Shown here one piece after another: positions 1 through 4,412 of a stretch of DNA of 10,326 bases; the stretch's first letter is position 1; every line of letters begins with the position of its first letter. The position numbers and the translations under genes were made by a program. Below the pieces are notes generated by a model. It saw only the letters and a list, made by a program, of their open reading frames with translations. It made no database searches and was not told the origin of the DNA. This stretch comes from Candidatus Neomicrothrix sp. UBA4742 (GTDB lineage: Bacteria > Actinomycetota > Acidimicrobiia > Acidimicrobiales > Acidimicrobilacustridaceae). The stretch spans positions 1 to 10,326 of the forward strand of contig DHIQ01000262.1 in assembly GCA_002403895.1 (NCBI GenBank), given 5' to 3'.

Positions 1-1
1 G

Positions 2-808
2 CTGACCCGGGTGCGGGGCATGACGCAGGACGACGCTCACATCTTCTGCACCAAGGCGCAGATGACCGAGGAGCTGCAGTCGACGCTGCACTTCGTGCTC
101 GACCTCCTGCGTGACTACGGGCTCGACGATTTCTACCTGGAGCTCTCGACCCGTCCCGAGGAGAAGGCCGTCGGCTCCGTCGCCGAGTGGGACGAAGCGA
201 CCGAGGCGCTTCGCACCGCGGCCATGGGCATGGACCTGGAGCTGGTGCTGGACGAGGGCGGCGGAGCCTTCTACGGCCCCAAGATCTCGGTCCAGACCCG
301 CGACGCCATCGGCCGCACGTGGCAGATGTCCACCATCCAGCTCGACTTCCAGACGCCGCAGCGCTTCGGCATCGAATACATCGGGAGCGATGGCCAGGCC
401 CACTCGCCGATCATGATCCACCGCGCCCTGTTCGGGTCGATCGAGCGGTTCTTCGGTGTACTGGTCGAGCACTACGCCGGTGCCTTCCCCGCGTGGCTGG
501 CGCCGGTCCAGGTGCGGGTGCTGCCGGTGCGGGACGATCACGACACCTACGCCCGGCGGCTGGTCGACCGCCTGCGGGGAGACGGCTTCCGGGCCGACAC
601 GGTGGTGGCCGACGAACCGTTGGGCGGCCGCATCCGCAAGGCGAAACTCGAGAAGCTGCCCTACGTGCTGGTGGTGGGCGACGACGATGTCGAACACTCG
701 ACGGTTGGCGTCAACCCGCGGGGCGGCGAGGTCGAGCGGGGCGTGCCCGTGGACCAGTTCGTGGATCGACTGGCGGCCGACGTCATCGGCCATCTCTGGG
801 TCGGCTGA
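2..808 (+). CDS. thrS: Threonyl-tRNA synthetase, C-terminal part (5' end outside window)
   Basis: The enzyme activates threonine with ATP and charges tRNA-Thr in the cytoplasm. The frame is open from the left edge, so about 268 C-terminal residues are seen; the N-terminal TGS, editing and first catalytic segments lie upstream. The fragment opens with the class II motif 2 segment RVRGMTQDDAHIFC, whose His (codon 38-40) matches the second zinc ligand of E. coli ThrRS. FYGPKI (Lys codon 281-283) and motif 3 MIHRALFGSIERF follow; its His (419-421) matches the third zinc ligand and its Arg (446-448) the ATP-binding motif 3 arginine. From about 490 the WLAPVQV sequence begins the anticodon-binding domain, with the typical LGGRIRKAKLEKLPYVLVVG stretch near 622-681. 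No frame break is seen. The HIT gene starts 6 bp after the stop, so the two are probably co-transcribed. The first ATG in view (20) is internal to the gene, not its start. Confidence 0.97.
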   Translation: MTRVRGMTQDDAHIFCTKAQMTEELQSTLHFVLDLLRDYGLDDFYLELSTRPEEKAVGSVAEWDEATEALRTAAMGMDLELVLDEGGGAFYGPKISVQTRDAIGRTWQMSTIQLDFQTPQRFGIEYIGSDGQAHSPIMIHRALFGSIERFFGVLVEHYAGAFPAWLAPVQVRVLPVRDDHDTYARRLVDRLRGDGFRADTVVADEPLGGRIRKAKLEKLPYVLVVGDDDVEHSTVGVNPRGGEVERGVPVDQFVDRLAADVIGHLWVG

Positions 809-814
809 GCACCC

Positions 815-1369
815 GTGCCCCCGTCGCTCGACCACCTGTGGGCCGGCTGGCGCAGCACCTACATCGACTCGATCACCTCGGGTGACTCGCCCGGTGGAGG
901 CGCCGATGAGCGCCCCGAAGTCCCGCCCCCGCCCGAGGGCGAGGGAACCCTGTTCGAACGCATCCTCACCCTCGCCGACGAGGACGGATTCATCGTGCAC
1001 CGCGGCACGTCGTGCTCGGTGCTGCTCAACGCCTACCCCTATACCAACGGCCACGTGCTGGTCCTGCCCAATCGTGCTGCCGCCGAGTTGACCGATCTCG
1101 ACGCCGCCACCTTTGCCGAGTTGTGGGAGGAGGTGCGCAGCGCGGTCGGGGCCATCAGGGCCGCGTACCGTTGCGACGGGGTGAACGTTGGCATGAATCT
1201 CGGTCGCGCCGCCGGCGCGGGTGTGCCCGACCATCTCCACCTCCACTGCCTGCCCCGATGGGATGGCGACACCAACTTCATGACCACGGTGGCCGAGACG
1301 AGGGTGCTGCCTGAGTCGCTCGGGGTGAGTTGGCGCAAGCTGCGTACCGCCTGGCCGTCCCTGCCCTGA
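815..1369 (+). CDS. HIT-domain protein, Ap4A phosphorylase-like
   Basis: This is a 184-residue histidine-triad nucleotide hydrolase/transferase. The defining motif DHLHLHCLPRW is at residues 139-149, with His 140, 142 and 144; by family analogy His142 is the nucleophile that attacks the alpha phosphate. LNAYPYTNGHVLVLP (71-85) and GVNVGMNLG (122-130) are the other conserved HIT blocks. The whole protein resembles mycobacterial Rv2613c, an Ap4A phosphorylase, including the N-terminal LDHLWAGWRSTYI; this supports the GTG start at 815 even though no Shine-Dalgarno is visible. Translation may be coupled to thrS, whose stop is 6 bp away. The likely role is breakdown of diadenosine tetraphosphate, which aminoacyl-tRNA synthetases make as a side product, giving the pairing with thrS a plausible logic; that link is inference. 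Residues 22-44 are a Gly/Pro/acidic stretch and probably disordered. The exact substrate cannot be read from sequence. Confidence 0.92.
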   Translation: MPPSLDHLWAGWRSTYIDSITSGDSPGGGADERPEVPPPPEGEGTLFERILTLADEDGFIVHRGTSCSVLLNAYPYTNGHVLVLPNRAAAELTDLDAATFAELWEEVRSAVGAIRAAYRCDGVNVGMNLGRAAGAGVPDHLHLHCLPRWDGDTNFMTTVAETRVLPESLGVSWRKLRTAWPSLP

Positions 1370-1395
1370 TCGCCCCGTTCCGCCGGCCCCGTTCC

Positions 1396-1446
1396 GGATC
1401 TGTGAAGCCAAACCGACGTTGGGTGTGGCTTTGGCTTCACAGATCC
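1396..1446 (+). terminator. Perfect 17-bp inverted repeat, probable terminator of thrS-HIT
   Basis: The arms GGATCTGTGAAGCCAAA (1396-1412) and TTTGGCTTCACAGATCC (1430-1446) are exact reverse complements, separated by 17 nt. The repeat starts 26 bp after the HIT stop codon. It is followed by the mixed pyrimidine run TCTTTCTC rather than a clean T tract, so it is not a textbook intrinsic terminator. Position and stability favour transcript termination or 3'-end protection; a dispersed palindromic repeat is the main alternative. Confidence 0.6.
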
Positions 1447-1467
1447 TCTTTCTCGCGGCGTGCGCCC

Positions 1468-1496
1468 GGGCATGCCGCATTCGTGAGGGCATGCCG
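1468..1496. promoter_or_regulatory. Paired GGGCATGCCG direct repeats, operator-like
   Basis: GGGCATGCCG occurs at 1468-1477 and again at 1487-1496, 19 bp start to start, close to two helical turns. Each copy contains the 8-bp palindrome GGCATGCC. The pair ends 23 bp before the ATG at 1520. This layout fits two binding sites for a dimeric regulator on one DNA face, but no specific regulator can be named. Confidence 0.35.
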
Positions 1497-1504
1497 AGCC
1501 GCGG

Positions 1505-1510
1505 TACCTT
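1505..1510 (+). promoter_or_regulatory. Possible -10 element for the 1520 gene
   Basis: TACCTT fits the actinobacterial -10 pattern TANNNT and lies 9 nt before the ATG at 1520. No convincing -35 box and no Shine-Dalgarno are visible. Both facts would fit a leaderless transcript beginning at or next to the ATG, which is common in actinobacteria. The motif is short and may be chance. Confidence 0.3.
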
Positions 1511-1519
1511 CGCTGGCGC

Positions 1520-2155
1520 ATGTCTGACACGTCCCCCACCGGTTCCCGTCCGCCCGAGTCCGGCGGTCAGTCCGGGTCCCGCGGTCAGCCCGGGTCCGGC
1601 GGTCAGCCCGACCCCGGCGAGCAGCCCGAGCCGTCGGCGCTGACACAGATCCGGCCCCTGTCCGACGAGGACATCCGCGACGCCCTGCCCGAGGACCTCG
1701 ACGCCGCCGGCCATGTCGGGCCCTACCTGTTCCCGAACAACAACCGCCGACGTATCCCGGGGATGATCTATCTCGGGTTGGCCGCGGGCTGCCTGCTGCT
1801 GTGGGGCACCCATGCCGGCGGCAACGCGGTGCTGGTCAACGGTGGTTTCCTGGCGGCCGGGATCACCCTCGCCCTGGTGGGGGCGTATTCGATCATCGGC
1901 AGTTGGAACCTCGACGTCGACGAGCGTGACGCCTTGGTGGCCGCCGTGCGCCAGGTGGGCTTCCCGGTGGGCCACGCCTCGGCCCAGATGGGATGGCGGG
2001 GCGTGCTCAGCCGACCCACGTGGCGCATCCTGCTGTATTCGGCGGAGGATCCCCCCACCCAGCGCGGCCTCGTGCTGGTCGACGGCGTCGACGGCGAGGT
2101 GCTCGAGTGGTTCGTCGAGGAGAACCCCGAGGACTGGTCGCAGTACGACGAGTAG
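1520..2155 (+). CDS. Unrecognised two-helix membrane protein with repetitive N-terminus
   Basis: I do not recognise this 211-residue protein. Residues 1-40 are rich in Gly, Pro, Ser and Gln and surely disordered; residues 14-36 are encoded by degenerate 18-bp repeats. Residues 41-80 are polar and partly acidic, ending in the basic NNNRRR (73-78) just before the membrane. Two hydrophobic helices follow, about 81-98 and 103-126, with a short Gly/Asn-rich turn. The C-terminal 85 residues are soluble: DVDERDALVAAVRQVGFPVG (131-150), then GWRGVLSRPTWRILLYS (158-174), VLVDGVDGEVLEWFVEENPE (185-204) and an acidic end. The positive-inside rule and the NNNRRR stretch suggest both termini are cytoplasmic. 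The start is the first ATG of a frame with typical high-GC coding bias; it has no visible Shine-Dalgarno. It sits between separate units, with a hairpin on each side, so it is probably monocistronic. No function is proposed. Confidence 0.85.
   Translation: MSDTSPTGSRPPESGGQSGSRGQPGSGGQPDPGEQPEPSALTQIRPLSDEDIRDALPEDLDAAGHVGPYLFPNNNRRRIPGMIYLGLAAGCLLLWGTHAGGNAVLVNGGFLAAGITLALVGAYSIIGSWNLDVDERDALVAAVRQVGFPVGHASAQMGWRGVLSRPTWRILLYSAEDPPTQRGLVLVDGVDGEVLEWFVEENPEDWSQYDE
1562..1630 (+). repeat. Degenerate 18-bp tandem repeat inside the 1520 gene
   Basis: Three units and one partial are seen: 1562-1579, 1580-1597, 1598-1615 and 1616-1630, each close to GGCGGTCAGCCCGGGTCC. Units 1 and 2 differ at two positions. 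Each unit encodes a Gly-Gln-Ser/Pro-Gly/Asp-Ser/Pro-Gly/Arg type hexapeptide. The unit is a multiple of three, so changes in copy number would keep the frame. Confidence 0.8.
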
Positions 2156-2159
2156 GGCG

Positions 2160-2176
2160 CGGGAGACTGTCTCCCG
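2160..2176. repeat. 17-bp palindrome after the 1520 gene
   Basis: CGGGAGACTGTCTCCCG is a perfect odd-length palindrome: 8-bp arms around a central T, starting 4 bp after the stop at 2155. As RNA it would form a hairpin of about 7 bp with a 3-nt loop. No T run follows, so it is either a U-less terminator for the gene before it or a protein-binding site; the sequence does not decide. Confidence 0.45.
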
Positions 2177-2221
2177 GATATCTCGTGACTCCATGTGGGC
2201 ACGCGAGTCAAAACACAGCGA

Positions 2222-2291
2222 TGTCATTTGTCATTGTGGCCCGCCCCGGAGGGCGGACATAGACCAATAGCGCACCCGTCTCATTGTGACC
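2222..2291. repeat. Tandem TGTCATT heptamers and a distant TCATTGTGRCC copy
   Basis: TGTCATT is present twice head to tail (2222-2228, 2229-2235). The second runs into TCATTGTGGCC (2231-2241), which recurs as TCATTGTGACC at 2281-2291, exactly 50 bp on, with one mismatch in 11. Between them is the CCGCCC-CGGA-GGGCGG hairpin (2241-2256). OmpR/PhoB-type and SARP regulators of actinobacteria are known to bind tandem heptamers, so a regulator site is possible; no known consensus is matched. Confidence 0.35.
2241..2256. repeat. Short G/C hairpin, 6-bp stem
   Basis: CCGCCC (2241-2246) and GGGCGG (2251-2256) pair around the tetranucleotide CGGA. It sits between the two copies of TCATTGTG. It is not followed by a T run, so a terminator role is unlikely. 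It may be part of a structured leader if transcription starts upstream. Confidence 0.4.
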
Positions 2292-2297
2292 ATGGAG

Positions 2298-2315
2298 AGT
2301 GGTGAGGGGACCACT
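2298..2315. repeat. AGTGGT/ACCACT inverted repeat next to an AT-rich patch
   Basis: AGTGGT (2298-2303) and ACCACT (2310-2315) pair around GAGGGG and are followed directly by ATTAATGAAAT, the most AT-rich stretch of the gap. The AT-rich patch could be a weak promoter element, but I found no -35 box at a proper distance. Confidence 0.35.
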
Positions 2316-2387
2316 ATTAATGAAATAGCGGGGCTCTCGGATCCTCTGATTCGGGGCCGAGGTGCCAGTACGGGCTAGGTAGAGCGA

Positions 2388-2406
2388 GGGATCGGGGGCC
2401 GATCCC
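2388..2406. repeat. Perfect 8-bp hairpin GGGATCGG/CCGATCCC
   Basis: GGGATCGG (2388-2395) and CCGATCCC (2399-2406) are exact reverse complements with a 3-nt GGG loop. This is the strongest short hairpin in the gap. It lies upstream of the promoter candidate at 2516-2544, so it would be transcribed only from a promoter further left. No T tract follows. Confidence 0.5.
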
Positions 2407-2515
2407 ATCCGGGAGGTATCTCAAAGCGCTCCTCGGGCTCTCTCCTCGGTCCGTCATCAATCTGTTGGATGGCGACAAACTGACACCACCGTCGGTGAAC
2501 GCTCCAAACGCGGTC

Positions 2516-2544
2516 TTTACGTCAATAGCCAAGTTGGCTACTGT
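2516..2544 (+). promoter_or_regulatory. Candidate promoter of the polysaccharide operon
   Basis: TTTACG (2516-2521, four of six matches to TTGACA) and TACTGT (2539-2544, fits TANNNT) are separated by the preferred 17 bp. Transcription would begin near 2551, giving a leader of about 54 nt before the GTG at 2605. It is the only -35/-10 pair I found in the gap with good spacing. The palindrome at 2526-2540 occupies its spacer. Confidence 0.5.
2526..2540. promoter_or_regulatory. 15-bp perfect palindrome in the promoter spacer, operator-like
   Basis: TAGCCAAGTTGGCTA is a perfect odd-length palindrome (7-bp arms around a central G). It lies between the proposed -35 and -10 boxes and covers the first two bases of the -10. 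A repressor dimer here would block RNA polymerase; an activator of the MerR type, which binds in the spacer, is the other option, although such sites usually go with 19-20 bp spacers. No regulator gene is in the window. Confidence 0.5.
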
Positions 2545-2592
2545 CCGTGAGGAAGCAATGCGTAGTGGCCAGCCGGGGTGACTTAGGGCAAT

Positions 2593-2600
2593 GAGGAGGT
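2593..2600 (+). promoter_or_regulatory. Strong Shine-Dalgarno fixing the GTG start at 2605
   Basis: GAGGAGGT ends 4 nt before GTG at 2605 and is the clearest ribosome binding site in the window. It decides the start of the sugar transferase. Later genes of the cluster lack such sites and appear to rely on coupling. Confidence 0.8.
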
Positions 2601-2604
2601 AGGA

Positions 2605-3438
2605 GTGACGTACCCGCTTGCCCGCGACTCGCAGGTCGATGTTGCTCTTGATGTCGACAACGCGGTCATCGACTTACGCGTGCCGTACCCCCATCTCCTG
2701 CCCGATCCAGTCGACGGGCCCCGGGTCGGGATCACGACAGAGCCGACGGTCGAGGAGTCGCTGGAAGAAGAGATCCGGCGCCGGATCGCTGAAGCCATGG
2801 CCGCCTCGCCGACCCGGCCCCGACCGTTCTACGAGAGTGCCAAGCGTGCCCTCGACGTCGTGGTGGCGTCGGTCCTGCTCCTCGTCACCGGCCCCGTCAT
2901 CGGGCTCCTCGCCCTCATCATCCGGCTTGAGTCGCGCGGTCCTGCCGTGTTCCGCCAGACCCGGGTGGGCCGGGATGGACGGCTCATGTCCTTCTGCAAG
3001 TTCCGCACCATGTACACCGACGCGCGGGAGCGGTTCCCCGAGCTCTACGACTACCAGTTCACCGAGGAAGAGTTCGCCCGCTCGTACTACAAGCCCTCGG
3101 TCGACCCCCGCAACACGCCCTTCGGCCGGGCTTTCCGCAAGACCACCCTCGACGAGCTGCCCAACCTGTTCAACGTGCTCAAAGGCGACGTGAGCCTGGT
3201 CGGCCCCCGGCCCGAGCTCCCCGACTTGGTGCGGTACTACACCCCCGAACAGCTCCTGAAGTTCTCGGTGAAGTCGGGCATCACCGGGCTGGCGCAGGTG
3301 TCGGGCCGCAACAACCTCACCATCCAACAACAGATCGACGCCGACCTCGAGTACGTCCGCCGACGATCGTTCGCCTACGACCTCGGCCTGATCCTGCGCA
3401 CGGCCGTCATGGTCGGGAAGCGCGTCGGAGCCGAATGA
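2605..3438 (+). CDS. Initiating sugar-phosphate (phosphoglycosyl) transferase, PglC-like
   Basis: The 277-residue protein transfers a sugar 1-phosphate from a nucleotide sugar to polyprenyl phosphate, the first step of polysaccharide unit assembly at the cytoplasmic membrane face. Residues about 75-277 match the bacterial sugar transferase family: KRALDVVVASVLLLV leads a single hydrophobic segment (about 83-107), then KFRTMYTDA (132-140), the TTLDELPNLFNVLKGDVSLVGPRPE region (180-204) with the Asp183-Glu184 catalytic dyad, and SGITGLAQVSGRN (224-236). It has none of the extra N-terminal helices or CoA-binding-like domain of long WcaJ/WbaP-type members, so it is the short monotopic form. Residues 1-75 are an unusual polar, acidic extension with a charged possible helix (about 49-66). 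The GTG start follows an excellent Shine-Dalgarno; ATG codon 66 would be a poorer start. Sugar specificity (glucose, galactose, GalNAc or similar) cannot be told. It overlaps the next gene by ATGA. Confidence 0.95.
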   Translation: MTYPLARDSQVDVALDVDNAVIDLRVPYPHLLPDPVDGPRVGITTEPTVEESLEEEIRRRIAEAMAASPTRPRPFYESAKRALDVVVASVLLLVTGPVIGLLALIIRLESRGPAVFRQTRVGRDGRLMSFCKFRTMYTDARERFPELYDYQFTEEEFARSYYKPSVDPRNTPFGRAFRKTTLDELPNLFNVLKGDVSLVGPRPELPDLVRYYTPEQLLKFSVKSGITGLAQVSGRNNLTIQQQIDADLEYVRRRSFAYDLGLILRTAVMVGKRVGAE

Positions 3439-4412
3439 GCATCGCTCAGGTCCCCGACCTTTCCGTGCTGGTGGTCACCTACGAATGCGCGGACTTCGTC
3501 GAAGCCTGTCTCGCCTCGGTGGTGGCCACGACCCGCGACCACCGGGTGGAGCTGGTGGTGGCGGACAACGACTCGAGCGACGACAGCGTCGGCGTGGTCC
3601 GGCGGACCCACCCCTCGGCCATCGTGGTCGAGATGGGGAGCAACACCGGCTTTGCCCGGGCGGTCAACGCGGCCATGGCCGCCTCCCGCGGACGTATCGT
3701 CTTGTTGCTCAACCCCGACACCGAGGTGCAGCCGGGGGCCATCGACGCCCTCATGGATGAGCTCGACGCTCACCCCGAGGTGGGCGTCGTGGCGCCGCTG
3801 CTCTTGAACCCGGACGGTACGGACCAGGGCACCGCCCGGTCCTTCCCCACGCCGGCCGCCGCGCTGTGGGGCCGCCGGTCCCCGCTCACCCGACTCTTCC
3901 CCCGGAATCGAGTGTCACGCCGGTACCTGATCGGTCGCGACCGACGCGGCGACGGGTCGTTCGCCGTCGACTGGGTGTCCGGCGCCTGCCTCATGGCCCG
4001 GCGGGAGACCGCGCTGGCGCTGGGCGGGCTGGACGAGGGGTTCTTCATGCACTTCGAGGACGCCGACTTCTGCCACCGGGTGAAGGACAGCGGTCGCTCA
4101 GTCATCTGCGTTCCCGCCGCCCAGGTGGTCCACGCCGAGGGCGGCTGCCGGCGGGGCTGGCCGGCGTCACAGGTCGGTCACTTCCACTACGGCGCCTACC
4201 GCTACTGGACCAAGCACCACGCGCCCCAGCCGTGGAACCCGTTGCGACTGGTGGCGGCCTTCGCCCTGGCGGCGCGGGCCGGGGGCGTGTTGGCCAGCAA
4301 CAGGATGTCGCGGCGCCACGCGTCCGACTCCCGTCACACCGGCAACCCCCTTGGATCCCCCCGAATCGATGTCCGCCACCCTGACCCGCTGACGAGAGCG
4401 ATGGATTCATGA
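3435..4412 (+). CDS. GT2-family glycosyltransferase, rhamnosyltransferase-like
   Basis: This 325-residue GT-A fold enzyme should add a sugar from a nucleotide donor to the lipid-linked acceptor in the cytoplasm. Seen in order: LSVLVVTYECADFVEACL (9-26) nucleotide-binding start, VVADNDSSDDS (41-51), GSNTGFARAVNAAM (68-81), the metal-binding LLNPDTEV (91-98) as the DxD equivalent, DWVSGACLMARRE (179-191) and FFMHFEDADFCHRV (203-216), whose acidic group is the usual catalytic base region. These blocks are typical of WbbL-type rhamnosyltransferases, though the donor is a guess. The C-terminus has a weakly hydrophobic stretch (270-287) and a basic, polar tail (290-325) that may attach it to the membrane. 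The ATG overlaps the previous stop (ATGA 3435-3438). Confidence 0.92.
   Translation: MSIAQVPDLSVLVVTYECADFVEACLASVVATTRDHRVELVVADNDSSDDSVGVVRRTHPSAIVVEMGSNTGFARAVNAAMAASRGRIVLLLNPDTEVQPGAIDALMDELDAHPEVGVVAPLLLNPDGTDQGTARSFPTPAAALWGRRSPLTRLFPRNRVSRRYLIGRDRRGDGSFAVDWVSGACLMARRETALALGGLDEGFFMHFEDADFCHRVKDSGRSVICVPAAQVVHAEGGCRRGWPASQVGHFHYGAYRYWTKHHAPQPWNPLRLVAAFALAARAGGVLASNRMSRRHASDSRHTGNPLGSPRIDVRHPDPLTRAMDS

Larger units (their letters stand above)
2156..2604. other. 449-bp regulatory gap before the polysaccharide operon
   Basis: No convincing gene is seen on either strand. The first half is lower in G+C than the genes (19 of 40 bases in 2201-2240; 31 of 60 in 2281-2340). It holds several short inverted repeats (2160-2176, 2241-2256, 2298-2315, 2388-2406), tandem heptamers (2222-2235), a repeated TCATTGTG (2231, 2281), two CTCCTCGG copies (2429-2436, 2442-2449), and a promoter-like block near 2516-2544. 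The antisense reading frames in this gap have no recognisable protein features. A small RNA could hide here but I cannot support one. Confidence 0.6.

Noticed and set aside
2208..2532. Two overlapping minus-strand frames (66 and 71 residues) in the regulatory gap
   Set aside because: No ribosome binding site, no recognisable protein features, and they overlap each other and the hairpins.
2545..2604. RfaH/ops (JUMPstart-like) antitermination site before the polysaccharide operon
   Set aside because: GGCGGTAGC is not present; the GCGTAG at about 2562 is too short to count, and ops sites belong to proteobacteria.
2156..2604. Known riboswitch (c-di-GMP, c-di-AMP) in the gap
   Set aside because: I could not match the conserved core of either class; hairpins alone are not enough.
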